A stretch of 40,387 nucleotides of DNA from Bacteroidota bacterium (GTDB lineage Bacteria; Bacteroidota; Ignavibacteria; Kapaibacteriales; UBA2268), in NCBI GenBank assembly GCA_021824625.1, contig JAKAKE010000175.1:1-40387 (forward strand). The letters are read 5' to 3'. The position numbers and the translations under genes are program-made. The notes under the pieces are model-generated. The model made no database searches, was not told where the DNA came from, and saw nothing but the letters and a program-made list of their open reading frames with translations. Positions 16,242 to 25,186 of this stretch are shown here, piece after piece (position 1 is the first letter of the stretch; every line of letters begins with the position of its first letter).

Positions 16242-17372
16242 ATGATAGTTCAAAGAAATATAGCTAAAATAATATTAAAGAAGCTTGTTCCAAACAAGGT
16301 TATAGTCATTCTTGGTGCAAGGAGAACAGGAAAAACGGTCCTTTTACTGGAACTGCTAAAGAAGTTTAAAGAACCGCATATTCTCCTTAATGGAGAAGAT
16401 ATTATTACATACGAATTATTATCGAGAAAAAGTGTAGTTAATTATAAAAATTTACTGGGTGATGCCCGGCTTCTGATTATTGACGAAGCCCAAAAAATAA
16501 ATGAAATCGGGAAAATATTAAAACTTATGGTTGATGGTATTCCGGGATTGAAAATCATTGTAACCGGTTCTTCTGCTTTTGACATTTCGGGTAAACTCGG
16601 CGAACCGATGACAGGTAGAAAATTTACTTATAACCTGTATACGTTTTCAGAAAGTGAACTACTTCAAATCGAAAATAAAATCGAAAAAAGGGAAAACCTT
16701 AGAGAACGGCTCGTATTCGGTAATTATCCGGAATTGACATTTATGAAAAACAGAGCCGACAAGGAACAATATATAAGGGAAATGATAAATTCATATCTCT
16801 TGAAAGATATTTTATCTTACGAAAATATAAGGTCTTCATCCAAATTAATTGAACTTCTAAAGTTACTTTCTTATCAGGTTGGCAATGAAGTCTCGCTGAA
16901 TGAACTCAGCTTAAAATTATCTTTGAATAAGGGAACAGTTGAAAAGTATCTCGACCTGCTGACAAAAGTTTTTATTTTGCAAAAAATAACAGGATTTTCT
17001 CGTAATCTTAGAAAAGAAGTAAGTAAAAGCTCAAAGTGGTATTTCCTGGATAATGGCATCAGGAACGGTATTATAAATAATTTTGCTCAGCTCGGTCAAA
17101 GGGATGACATCGGTAAACTTTGGGAAAATTATATCATCAGCGAAAGAATCAAATACCAGAACGACAACCTGTATTACTACAACAATTACTTTTGGAGAAC
17201 TTACGACAAACAGGAAATTGACTGGATTGAAGAGAAAGACGGAAAGCTTACTGCGATTGAATTCAAATGGAAAGAACAAAAAGTGAAGGTTCCGTCAGGG
17301 TGGCAGAAAAATTATCCGGATTCCGGCTTCCGGGTTATTCATTCAGATAATTATTTCGACTGGCTTCTGTAA
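16242..17372 (+). CDS. AAA-family ATPase with DUF4143 (AAA_14 type)
   Basis: This 376-aa protein has an N-terminal P-loop domain: Walker A GARRTGKT at 25-32, Walker B LLIIDEAQ at 77-84 and sensor TGSS at 108-111, followed by GRKFTYNLYTFSESEL. A winged-helix-like middle follows (LNKGTVEKYLDLLTKVFILQKI). The C-terminal DUF4143 domain ends with the nuclease-like core EIDWIEEKDGKLTAIEFKWKE, where D, E and K could form a PD-(D/E)xK site. The family is common in archaea and bacteria, often multi-copy and laterally moved, with uncertain function. The start ATG 16242 directly abuts the third palindromic site, which suggests self-regulation. It stands alone between tRNAs and a minus-strand operon, a usual site for acquired genes. 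Confidence 0.9.
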   Translation: MIVQRNIAKIILKKLVPNKVIVILGARRTGKTVLLLELLKKFKEPHILLNGEDIITYELLSRKSVVNYKNLLGDARLLIIDEAQKINEIGKILKLMVDGIPGLKIIVTGSSAFDISGKLGEPMTGRKFTYNLYTFSESELLQIENKIEKRENLRERLVFGNYPELTFMKNRADKEQYIREMINSYLLKDILSYENIRSSSKLIELLKLLSYQVGNEVSLNELSLKLSLNKGTVEKYLDLLTKVFILQKITGFSRNLRKEVSKSSKWYFLDNGIRNGIINNFAQLGQRDDIGKLWENYIISERIKYQNDNLYYYNNYFWRTYDKQEIDWIEEKDGKLTAIEFKWKEQKVKVPSGWQKNYPDSGFRVIHSDNYFDWLL

Positions 17373-17393
17373 TATTGCTATTATTACGATTTA

Positions 17394-17434
17394 CCTCAAT
17401 TATTCACTATTAATTATTCACTATTCACTAACTT
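17394..17434 (+). repeat. Heptamer repeat (TTATTCA/CTATTCA type)
   Basis: In the 61-bp gap between the convergent DUF4143 and histidine-kinase genes, 7-base steps read TTATTCA, CTATTAA, TTATTCA, CTATTCA, CTAACTT. Only about five degenerate units are visible. Confidence 0.5.
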
Positions 17435-19032
17435 TATTTCCCGTTCCCATTACTTTTTTTCACACTTGCCACAGGTATAGCGAAAGCAAAAGTAGAGCCT
17501 TTGCCCAATGCACTTCTTACCCAGACTCTTCCATTGTGAGCCTCGACCAGCTTGCGGACTATCCATAAGCCTAAGCCGGATGACGGCTCGTTTGCAGTCG
17601 GTTTGGCGCTAAGCCTCGAGCCTCTCTGGAATGCTTTCTGAATATCAACCTCCGACAGTCCAAGCCCGTTATCGCTAATTTCGACGACAACATTATCTTC
17701 GGCATTGATTGATTTGATTCTGATTTCACCTCCGCTGTTCGAGAATTTTATCGCATTAGAAATAAGGTTATCAATTATTTCATCAACTTTCTGGTAGTCA
17801 AGCTCGATTTGAGGTATATCATTACCCAAGTCGAGGAGCATAGAAAGGTTCTTATTTTTTGAGGCAATTGTGTTTCTTCGGAATACATCGTTGATTATTT
17901 CATTTATGTCGTATTTTTCGAGATTGAGAGTTATAGCCGTTGATTCAAGAGAAAGAATGCGTGAAACCTCCTGCGACAGACTGACTATCTTGGTAGTTGT
18001 TTCAAATATGTCATCAATGATTTCCATTTGCTCTGTGGCAGTCAGGTCATAAGACCTGAGAAGTTCCACAAGGCTCTTAATCAGGGAAACAGGATTTTTT
18101 ATGTCATGAATGATGATTGCAAAAAGTTCATCTTTCTGTTTTTGGAGCTCTTCGAGTTCCTTCTTGCCTTTCGTAAGCTTTTCAGCTTTTTCTTCGAGGT
18201 CCTTGTTTTGTTTGTTCAATTCATAGCTTCTGCTTTGCAGAATATTAATTTGTGCGCGTAAAGCCTCTACTTCGTCCTTGAGGCTCTGATTTTCCATGAA
18301 AATCTCATCATATGCGGGCTTTTCCGCCGCCGGTGTTGGAGTTGCCATAACTTCTTCCTTTATAATTATTTTTTCATTTAGTTCTTCTTCAGGTTCAAAT
18401 AAAATATATGATTCTTCGGGTTTTCTTCTTTTTTTTCTGAATTTTATAATGATAATGATAAAACCGGTTAGAATTGGAACGACAATCAATGCGATGATGA
18501 TATTTGATTTATTAATAACAAATTTAGAGGGGTCTTCTTTTTTTTCTTTTAAATATTTATTCTCTTTGTGCAATTTTTCAATTTCATTTCTCAACGAGTC
18601 TTCTTTATTATTAACGTTGAATTTCAAGTATGCGGGATAGGAAGTCCATCGCTGAGAGAATGCATAAATAGTCAATTCGTATTTTCCTTCAGGCAAGCCG
18701 TAATAAAAGGCAACCCTGGTTCGTGAGGAACGTATGTTAATATCGTTTTCATTCTGAAGTTTTACGTTGAACAGGAATGGTTTTGTCGTATCTTTTGCTT
18801 CACAATGAAAAATGAATGTTATTGTATCTTTTTGTGAAATAACAATATCTTTCCACTTCTCATTGCTTATCGTGTCATTGTCGATAATTAAATAATCTAT
18901 TTTTGTTCTGAAATTTATATTATAAGTTTCACTTCCATAAAGCATGAGCACTAAAAGGATAAATATTGTCAGAAAGACAACATATCTCTTGTTATTTTGA
19001 TTCAATATTTTATTAATAATTTTCATTAACAT
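17434..19032 (-). CDS. Membrane sensor histidine kinase
   Basis: This 532-aa protein has an N-terminal membrane segment (about 16-33), an extracytoplasmic region of about 130 residues with beta-rich, Y_Y_Y-like sequence (ATPase-free sensor; GLPEGKYELTIYAFSQRW), a second membrane segment (about 177-197), and a long coiled coil (about 240-300). The HisKA dimerisation helix has the phospho-acceptor His 309 in IIIHDIKNPVSL. The HATPase domain shows the N box DNLISNAIKFS, G1 DNGLGLS and G2 GLGLWIVRKLVEAHNGRVWV. All kinase motifs are present. No response regulator is adjacent, so it is an orphan kinase here. The start codon immediately follows the stop of the HAD gene (TAAATG), so the two are translationally coupled. 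Confidence 0.93.
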   Translation of the reverse strand: MLMKIINKILNQNNKRYVVFLTIFILLVLMLYGSETYNINFRTKIDYLIIDNDTISNEKWKDIVISQKDTITFIFHCEAKDTTKPFLFNVKLQNENDINIRSSRTRVAFYYGLPEGKYELTIYAFSQRWTSYPAYLKFNVNNKEDSLRNEIEKLHKENKYLKEKKEDPSKFVINKSNIIIALIVVPILTGFIIIIIKFRKKRRKPEESYILFEPEEELNEKIIIKEEVMATPTPAAEKPAYDEIFMENQSLKDEVEALRAQINILQSRSYELNKQNKDLEEKAEKLTKGKKELEELQKQKDELFAIIIHDIKNPVSLIKSLVELLRSYDLTATEQMEIIDDIFETTTKIVSLSQEVSRILSLESTAITLNLEKYDINEIINDVFRRNTIASKNKNLSMLLDLGNDIPQIELDYQKVDEIIDNLISNAIKFSNSGGEIRIKSINAEDNVVVEISDNGLGLSEVDIQKAFQRGSRLSAKPTANEPSSGLGLWIVRKLVEAHNGRVWVRSALGKGSTFAFAIPVASVKKSNGNGK

Positions 19033-19767
19033 TTACTCGGCTTCAAACGCCTGCTTTCTCTTGATTTTTGCCTGATGACTGATTTTAAACTTTTTCTTTT
19101 TTACAATATCCCTCATTATTCTTAATATATCAAAAAAAGTTGAATAAGGATAATGAGGTATTTTTTTTTCATTACAATAAGCCGCAAGGTTTTTCTTAGC
19201 AAAAACTATGTCAGAATGTTCGGCTCCGCAATAATCCGAATAATCATCGCCGATATAAACAAGAACTGTATTATCATCTATGCTGTTTAACATAGAGTTT
19301 CTTTTGCATGAAGCACACATACATTCACATGATTCACTTGCATAAGGGTAAACAGGAACAGGAGGTGAGCCATTTTTGAAAACTAATTGATTGCAATATA
19401 CTTCGAGCCAATCCAGTCCGAGTTTATTCAGTACAGGATTGATATATGTATCAAAACCATCGCTTAGAATTGAAACAGGTATGTTATTTTCCCTGCAAAA
19501 TTCTGCAAAATCTTTGAAGTAAGAATCAACTTCTGACTGTCCGGCATATTGACTAATTAGTTCAGCATTTGTACCGGGATTAAGTTCGCGGCACACTGCC
19601 TGCCAGTAATCCTTTATATTTAACTTGCCTTCCCTTAGTTGGGAATGATATGGCTCGAACTTGCCAAAGACTTTGAATATTTCATCTCCAGTGTCTAATT
19701 TGGTTATTGTACCATCAAAATCAGAGAAAACGGCTAATTTAAGTTCTTTTGATTTATTCATAAGCAA
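19033..19767 (-). CDS. HAD-family (MtnX-like) phosphatase
   Basis: This 244-aa HAD-IB phosphatase shows motif I DFDGT (16-20), with Asp16 as nucleophile and Asp18 as acid/base. Motif II is in SILSDGFD. The acidic motif IV is YIGDDYSDYCGA. A Cys-rich segment in the middle (CECMCASCKR) matches the metal-binding or cap region seen in MtnX-like enzymes of the methionine salvage branch and related 2,3-diketo-5-methylthiopentyl-1-phosphate enolase-phosphatases. No other salvage genes are nearby, so the substrate is open. The C-terminus is rich in Lys (KKKKFKISHQAKIKRKQ). It is the first gene of the pair with the histidine kinase and is divergent from cdsA. Confidence 0.8.
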   Translation of the reverse strand: MLMNKSKELKLAVFSDFDGTITKLDTGDEIFKVFGKFEPYHSQLREGKLNIKDYWQAVCRELNPGTNAELISQYAGQSEVDSYFKDFAEFCRENNIPVSILSDGFDTYINPVLNKLGLDWLEVYCNQLVFKNGSPPVPVYPYASESCECMCASCKRNSMLNSIDDNTVLVYIGDDYSDYCGAEHSDIVFAKKNLAAYCNEKKIPHYPYSTFFDILRIMRDIVKKKKFKISHQAKIKRKQAFEAE

Positions 19768-19923
19768 ATAGTTCCGTTCCTAAAATTATATTGTTATTAT
19801 ATTCGGTAAATATAACAAGAAATTGACATATAAATTAAAACTATGTGAAAATTAACAACCCCCCAAACACCTTTGATAAGCGGGAATTTTAATTCGGTTA
19901 ATGAAATAAAGTGAAAATCTTTA

Positions 19924-19931
19924 TATTTTTG
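19924..19931 (+). promoter_or_regulatory. Possible TAnnTTTG element upstream of cdsA
   Basis: TATTTTTG at 19924-19931 lies 29 bases before the cdsA start and fits the Bacteroidota -7 consensus. The run of Ts makes a chance match possible, and no good -33 TTG is visible. Confidence 0.35.
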
Positions 19932-19959
19932 CAATTGAAGGTTTTATGGAGAAAAATAT

Positions 19960-20859
19960 TTGAACGAGCTTGTAAAGCGAATAATCGTTGCTTTTGTGGG
20001 AATACCTCTGGCACTTTTGATAATGTACCTTGGCGGATACCCTTTTCTAATTACGGTAGCCGTTATCAGTTCAATAGCTTTGTGGGAGTTTTATAAAATA
20101 GCCGAGAAGAAACACGCATACCCGAATAAAATTCCCGGAATCGTTGCCGGATTAGTTTTATTGTCCCTTTTTTATGTTAGAAATAACATTTCTGATTTTG
20201 TCTGGCTTCTTATTTTTCTTGCTTTATTCGCAATAATAATTTTTACACTTGAATTATTCAGGAATAAACCTAACGGATTTCTTAATGTATCAGCCACAAT
20301 TACAGGTGTCATTTACATATCGGCCTCTTTCTGCTGTTTGATTGGATTGAGAGAATTTTACAGATTATTTGACTCGCCAATCTTTGTTAATGATGTGACG
20401 GGAACTAATCAGAATATGGTGTTGTCTTCACTAACAAAGAGTATAAATGGTGGCTGGCTTGTAGCAAATATTTTTATTTCTGTGTGGGTGAGTGATTCTA
20501 CCGCATATTTTATAGGAGTAAAGTTCGGGAAAAATAAATTATTTCCGAGAATCAGCCCGAAGAAAAGCTGGGAAGGTGCAGTTGCAGGTTTTATCGGGGC
20601 AATCATAGGTTTTGCAGGAGCATCTGCATTACTTATTCCAAAGTTTCCAATGATTCACACAATCATAATAGGAGCTATCATTGGAATAATCGGACAAGTG
20701 GGTGATTTGGCAGAATCCCTATTGAAAAGAGATGTGGGAATTAAGGATAGTTCTGCAATATTACCGGGTCATGGTGGAGTGCTCGACAGGTTCGACAGCA
20801 TATTGTTCGTTGCTCCTGCTGTGTATTTATATTTATTATTGTTCCTTTTTTTGAGTTGA
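19960..20859 (+). CDS. cdsA: Phosphatidate cytidylyltransferase (CDP-diglyceride synthase)
   Basis: CdsA makes CDP-diacylglycerol from phosphatidate and CTP for phospholipid synthesis in the inner membrane. The 299-aa protein has about eight hydrophobic segments. The C-terminal signature SLLKRDVGIKDSSAIL, PGHGGVLDRFD (about 257-285) matches the family pattern K-R-x4-K-D-x2-x2-LP-x-HGG-x-x-DR-x-D exactly. The start is TTG 19960: GGAG at 19948-19951 lies 8 bases upstream, and the only nearby ATG (19946) is out of frame and stops after five codons. A T9SS protein gene follows after 83 bp on the same strand. Confidence 0.95.
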   Translation: MNELVKRIIVAFVGIPLALLIMYLGGYPFLITVAVISSIALWEFYKIAEKKHAYPNKIPGIVAGLVLLSLFYVRNNISDFVWLLIFLALFAIIIFTLELFRNKPNGFLNVSATITGVIYISASFCCLIGLREFYRLFDSPIFVNDVTGTNQNMVLSSLTKSINGGWLVANIFISVWVSDSTAYFIGVKFGKNKLFPRISPKKSWEGAVAGFIGAIIGFAGASALLIPKFPMIHTIIIGAIIGIIGQVGDLAESLLKRDVGIKDSSAILPGHGGVLDRFDSILFVAPAVYLYLLLFLFLS

Positions 20860-20942
20860 AATCAAATTAAATTTTTATAAATTGATTTTATTGTGAAGAA
20901 AATTTGATAAAAAAAATAAATTTCGATTATTCAGGAGGTTCT

Positions 20943-23102
20943 ATGCAAAAAACATTTACATCATTTATTAAACTAATCTTATTAGTTTTTTTACTATCGG
21001 TATTTTCTAACTCAAATATTTATTCATTGGATTCTAAGGATTTTGTTGTTTTTCTCACAGCAGATGTAACTAAAACTCCAATACCAAGTATTAAAATAAA
21101 CTGGAAAACCAATGGCTATGCAAAAAGATTCGATATTTACCGTAAAGTGAAAGAATCAACCTACTGGGGAAATTCAATAGCTCAACTCGACAGTACGGCT
21201 ACATCATTTACGGACACTAATGTTACTGTTGGGAATGCGTATGAATACCAGGTTCTTGCTTATTCACTATTACCTGTACAAAGTGATACTCTTAAATATT
21301 TCGCATCTGGGTATATTTATTCAGGTATTGAGGTTAAGCAAAAGGATTCTTATGGAACAGTACTTCTTCTCGTTGAAGAAAATCTTAGATTTTGGTTTCC
21401 TGACAAAATCACAAGACTTCAGGAGGACCTTATTGCCGAAGGCTGGAATGTTATAAAGAAAGAAGTTAAAAGGGGTGATTCAAGTTATACCGGCAGCCCG
21501 GTTGAAGTAAGAAATATAATAAAACAAGAGTATGCAAAGGATAACAACATAAATACTCTTTTCATACTTGGCAGAGTTCCGGTTCCTTATAGCGGCAATC
21601 TCAATCCTGACGGACATCCCGACCATCAGGGAGCCTGGCCCGCAGATGTTTACTATGGTGTGTTTGATGATTCTTATTGGACTGACTTGTCTATTAATAC
21701 TGATTATAACGGGACAAAACCGACAAGGAAAGAAAACGAAAATAAACCGGGGGATGGTAAATTTGACCAAACTTATTTAAGAGCAGGAGATGTTATTTTA
21801 GGAATCGGAAGGGTTGACTTTTACAATATGCCTGCATTTGCTAAGAATGAATATGACCTTCTCGAAGCTTATTTAGATAAAGACCATGAATTTAGGACAG
21901 GAAATATGCCTGTTGTTATGAGGGGGCTTGTTGATATTAATTTTCAACCTTCATATTCACCTACTAATGAAGGTGGACTCGAGATGGGTTTTGGGGCAAG
22001 CGGATGGAGAAACTTTGCTCCATTTTTCGGCAAAGACAGTATAAAAAATGTTGACTGGTTTACTACTTTGAAAAATGAAACGTATCTCTGGGCTTATGGC
22101 TGTGGTGGAGGTTCTTATCAAAGTGCCGGAGGAATCGGAAATACATCTCAGTTTGCAGACACAAATCAAAAGGATGCAATTTTTACAATGCTCTTCGGTT
22201 CATATTTTGGGGATTGGGACTCAAAGAATAACTTTCTTAGGGCAGGACTCTGCAGTAGTCCTTCTATTCTAACTTGTGCATGGGCCGGCAGGCCCCAATG
22301 GTATTTACATCATATGGCTCTCGGTGAACCAATCGGTTATTCAACAAAACTTTCACAAAATAATGGGTCAACTTATGTACCAAATATTTGCTATACTCCC
22401 TTATATCAAAATGGTGTTGCATATACGTACGGTAATCTTATGGTTCATACTGCACTGATGGGTGACCCGACTTTAAGAATGAATATGGGAACCGAAGCAT
22501 TTGCTGAAGCTATACCTACTCCAAAGAATCTATCTGTTATTCAGCCTGCCGGTGAACACATCGAGATTAGTTGGGAAAAACCGGATAATCAGGGTGGGTA
22601 TTTCTATAATGTTTATCTCTCGACAAGTGAAAATGGGCCATTCACAAAAATAAATGAAGATTTATTGCCTGACACAATCTTTACAGACCCTGAAATTCGT
22701 GATGGTATTGTATATTATATGGTCAGAGCTTTCAAGGTTCAGAATACGATGAGCGGCTCATTTTATAATTCGGGCAGAGGGATAATGAAGAGCATTCAGG
22801 CGACTGATGTTGATGAACTGATAAAGATTCAACATTCATTAGCACTCACTCCAAATCCTGCAACGACCAATTTAGATATTGTGCTTTCGCTTGAAAAAGA
22901 TGCAATTGTGTCTCTTGACATTTATGATATTAACGGTAACAGGGTTGTGAATTTATGTTCCCAATATTTAGCTGGAGGCACTCACAGCTTCGCATGGAAC
23001 CTGTTGAATAGCAGGTATCAGAAAGTAAGTCCCGGAGTGTATTTTGTGAAGCTGACCGGTATTGGAATATCTGATGCAGTGAAGTTGATTGTAATGCCGT
23101 AG
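20943..23102 (+). CDS. Gingipain (C25)-fold secreted protein with FnIII and T9SS domains, catalytic residues apparently missing
   Basis: This 719-aa protein starts at ATG 20943, behind a strong AGGAGG (20933-20938); the upstream in-frame TTG (20904) is not needed. A signal peptide (MQKTFTSFIKLILLVFLLSVFSNSNIYS) is followed by a fibronectin-III-like domain (about 30-110). A peptidase C25-like region comes next: FILGRVPVPYSG, PADVYYGVFDD, GIGRVDFYN and the closing MGDPTLRMN (about 506-514). Where active gingipains have YTGHG and a Cys in AC-x-NG, this protein reads YGCGGG (Cys387) and LFGSYFGDWD (417-425), so the usual His and Cys are absent. A second FnIII (about 525-620) and a T9SS type A domain (LALTPNPATTNLDIVL to the end) complete it. 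Probably a binding rather than a cutting protein. Confidence 0.82.
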   Translation: MQKTFTSFIKLILLVFLLSVFSNSNIYSLDSKDFVVFLTADVTKTPIPSIKINWKTNGYAKRFDIYRKVKESTYWGNSIAQLDSTATSFTDTNVTVGNAYEYQVLAYSLLPVQSDTLKYFASGYIYSGIEVKQKDSYGTVLLLVEENLRFWFPDKITRLQEDLIAEGWNVIKKEVKRGDSSYTGSPVEVRNIIKQEYAKDNNINTLFILGRVPVPYSGNLNPDGHPDHQGAWPADVYYGVFDDSYWTDLSINTDYNGTKPTRKENENKPGDGKFDQTYLRAGDVILGIGRVDFYNMPAFAKNEYDLLEAYLDKDHEFRTGNMPVVMRGLVDINFQPSYSPTNEGGLEMGFGASGWRNFAPFFGKDSIKNVDWFTTLKNETYLWAYGCGGGSYQSAGGIGNTSQFADTNQKDAIFTMLFGSYFGDWDSKNNFLRAGLCSSPSILTCAWAGRPQWYLHHMALGEPIGYSTKLSQNNGSTYVPNICYTPLYQNGVAYTYGNLMVHTALMGDPTLRMNMGTEAFAEAIPTPKNLSVIQPAGEHIEISWEKPDNQGGYFYNVYLSTSENGPFTKINEDLLPDTIFTDPEIRDGIVYYMVRAFKVQNTMSGSFYNSGRGIMKSIQATDVDELIKIQHSLALTPNPATTNLDIVLSLEKDAIVSLDIYDINGNRVVNLCSQYLAGGTHSFAWNLLNSRYQKVSPGVYFVKLTGIGISDAVKLIVMP

Positions 23103-23153
23103 AAGTGATAATTATTGTATTGACTAAGGTCAAGTAATACATATAGTGAACCG

Positions 23154-23173
23154 CCCCATTCGAAAGAATGGGG
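23154..23173. repeat. 8-bp hairpin with GAAA tetraloop
   Basis: CCCCATTC-GAAA-GAATGGGG is followed by TTAATC. The 10581-10600 palindrome has a different stem but the same 3' flank GGGGTTAATC. It lies 20 bp before the ATG chosen for the next gene. Confidence 0.75.
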
Positions 23174-23193
23174 TTAATCTGAACGGGAAATTT

Positions 23194-24198
23194 ATGGAAT
23201 CTAAACTTCATTTCTGGCTGTTTGAATCAGCAGACCCTTCGATCAGGTATGCTTCCATGCTCAATCTGATGGATGCCGATGAAAATTCTTTGATAGCTAA
23301 AGAATCGAGGAAAAAAATAATGACTTCAACCCTTGTTCAAAAAATTCTATCATCCCAAAATGATGATGGATACTGGGGAAAAAAGGAAGATTTTTACTTG
23401 CGTTCAAAGTATAAAGGCACTGTTTGGAATATGATTTTACTTTCGGAATTATATGCTGACGGTAATGATAGCAGAATAAAAAAAATGTGTGAATTTGTGC
23501 TGAATTATTCACAAAATAATGAGTCGGGGGGATTTGCTTACAAACCGGGTCCCGATGGTAACGGTTACGATAAATATGTGATACCATGCCTGACCGGTAA
23601 CATGCTTGCAGCTCTGATTCGCTTCGGCTATATGAATGATGAAAGAGTAAAAAAAGGCATTGACTGGATAATAAAATATCAAAGGTTTGACGACGGAGAA
23701 TCTGAACCGCAAAAGGATTACCCATATTGCAAGCTCGAAAAATGCTGGGGAAGTCATACCTGCTTTCTTGGTGTTGTAAAGAATTTAAATGTTCTCACCG
23801 AAATTCCTGAGAATCAGAGAAATGCTGATATAAAAGAGATGATAAGCCAAAGTGTTGAATTTATTTTAAAACACCATATTTATAAGAGAAGTCACAACCT
23901 CGATGAGATTTCCAATCTCAAGTGGACTGAGCTTGGATTTCCATTAATGTGGGATACAGATATTCTCGAGGTTCTGACAATTCTCGATAAGCTTGGAATA
24001 AGGGATGAGAGAATGAATTCTGCTATTGATTTAATAGTTACAAAAATGAAAAAAGACGGGACATGGATTATGGAAAAAAGTTTTAACGGCAAGATGCTTG
24101 TAAGAATTGAGCAGGTTGGCAAGCCAAGCCAGTGGATTACATTGAAGGCATTGGCTTTGCTAAAAAACCTGAATATTTTTTACCCGAATTATCATTAG
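23194..24198 (+). CDS. Alpha/alpha-toroid (prenyltransferase / squalene-cyclase-like) repeat protein
   Basis: I use ATG 23194 (334 aa); an in-frame GTG at 23146 would add 16 residues translated across a hairpin, which is unlikely. The sequence is a helical-repeat toroid: VQKILSSQNDDGYWGK, CEFVLNYSQNNESGGFAYKP and DLIVTKMKKDGTWIME are QW-like or GGF-type repeats of the prenyltransferase/terpene-cyclase fold. There is no DXDD or DCTAE cyclase motif, and no signal peptide or membrane segment. A conserved-looking CKLEKCWGSHTCFLGVVKNL segment has three Cys and one His, as in this orphan group, perhaps a metal or substrate site. Function unknown; cyclase activity is not claimed. Confidence 0.75.
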   Translation: MESKLHFWLFESADPSIRYASMLNLMDADENSLIAKESRKKIMTSTLVQKILSSQNDDGYWGKKEDFYLRSKYKGTVWNMILLSELYADGNDSRIKKMCEFVLNYSQNNESGGFAYKPGPDGNGYDKYVIPCLTGNMLAALIRFGYMNDERVKKGIDWIIKYQRFDDGESEPQKDYPYCKLEKCWGSHTCFLGVVKNLNVLTEIPENQRNADIKEMISQSVEFILKHHIYKRSHNLDEISNLKWTELGFPLMWDTDILEVLTILDKLGIRDERMNSAIDLIVTKMKKDGTWIMEKSFNGKMLVRIEQVGKPSQWITLKALALLKNLNIFYPNYH

Positions 24199-24270
24199 CA
24201 AATTTTAATAAAAATGTACAATTTCCCGAATCGTACAATTCCGGGTATTGCTGATTTATTATACATTATT

Positions 24271-24357
24271 TGTCATTCTGAACGAAGTGTAGCGTAGTGA
24301 GGAATCTAATTCTTTGATTACACTCACTTTAGATTCTTCGCTTCGCTCAGAATGACA
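24271..24357. repeat. 87-bp solo inverted repeat related to the core of the 167-bp element
   Basis: The sequence begins TGTCATTCTGAACGAAG and ends CTTCGCTCAGAATGACA, a long imperfect hairpin with GAATCTAA/TTAGATTC inside. The same outer motif is the core of the 167-bp elements, but the ATCCC ends are absent. The rest of the 24199-24521 gap holds a direct repeat GTACAATT(T)CC and a degraded half copy at about 24430-24477. Confidence 0.75.
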
Positions 24358-24521
24358 AGGATTTAATTGATTTATATTTTGACTTTTGTTATCGTTTTGG
24401 TATAATATGTGTGCTGGTGCGATATCCAAGAGATTCTTCTCTTCGTTCAGATTTGATTTATAACATAAAAGAATGACATCTATACCAAATCAGCAATGCC
24501 CAATTCTGATTTGTGGTTTGT

Positions 24522-25184
24522 TCAAAATTGAATGTCGAATTGTGTGGTAATTTTAATATTTGTTTCCTCCCCGTCAATTACTTTAACAGGAAAACCCGCA
24601 AATTCTACCAGTGCGGCGTCGTCAGTTGCATAAAAATTTTCTTCCATAGCTTTCTTATAAGCTGAAAAAATAATACCTTTCTTAAATCCCTGTGGTGTTT
24701 GAACAGCACAAAGAACAGAGCGGTCTAATGTTTTCTGTACCATGCCGTTTTCATCAATCTGCTTTATTGTTTCTTTTGGTTTAAGAGCGGGAATAACTGC
24801 ACCAAACTCATTAGATAGCAGGATTATTTTTCTGACAAGTTCAGGAGAGACAAAGGGCCTGACAGCATCATGAATTAATATTATATCATATACATTAGTT
24901 CCCAAAGTAATGAGGGCGTTGAAAACCGAATCCTGACGCTCCATACCGCCGGCAATAATTTTATTGACTTTATTCAAACCGTGAATAGAAATCATTTCAT
25001 TAGTGTAGTCCTCCCACGAGGGTGTGATTGCAACAATAACAGAAGTAACCTCATTAATTCTTTCAAAAAGTTTGAGAGTATGTATGAGAATGGGAATACT
25101 TTCGTATTCGCTGAATTGCTTAGGCATTGAGCCTCCGAAGCGGGTTCCGATTCCTGCCGCAGGAATGATTGCTGCACATTTCAT
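24522..25184 (-). CDS. ispD: 2-C-methyl-D-erythritol 4-phosphate cytidylyltransferase
   Basis: IspD joins MEP to CTP in the non-mevalonate isoprenoid pathway. The 220-aa protein has the N-terminal nucleotide loop PAAGIGTRFGGSMPKQF, with Arg15 and Lys22 as the catalytic basic residues, then AGGMERQDSVFNAL, the HDAVRPFVSPELV loop and RSVLCAVQTPQGFKKG. Length is usual. No defects seen. It is the downstream gene of an operon with the GWxTD protein, from which it is separated by two bases, so coupling is likely. The pathway implies isoprenoid (quinone and undecaprenyl) synthesis via MEP. Confidence 0.96.
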   Translation of the reverse strand: MKCAAIIPAAGIGTRFGGSMPKQFSEYESIPILIHTLKLFERINEVTSVIVAITPSWEDYTNEMISIHGLNKVNKIIAGGMERQDSVFNALITLGTNVYDIILIHDAVRPFVSPELVRKIILLSNEFGAVIPALKPKETIKQIDENGMVQKTLDRSVLCAVQTPQGFKKGIIFSAYKKAMEENFYATDDAALVEFAGFPVKVIDGEETNIKITTQFDIQF

Positions 25185-25186
25185 AA

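Noticed and set aside
20904-20942. In-frame upstream start TTG for the gingipain-fold gene
   Set aside because: The AGGAGG 4 bases before ATG 20943 and the signal peptide that begins there argue for the later start.
24420-24480. Another hairpin copy (GATTCTTCTCTTCG... GAATGACAT)
   Set aside because: Arms no longer pair; too degraded to count as a separate repeat.
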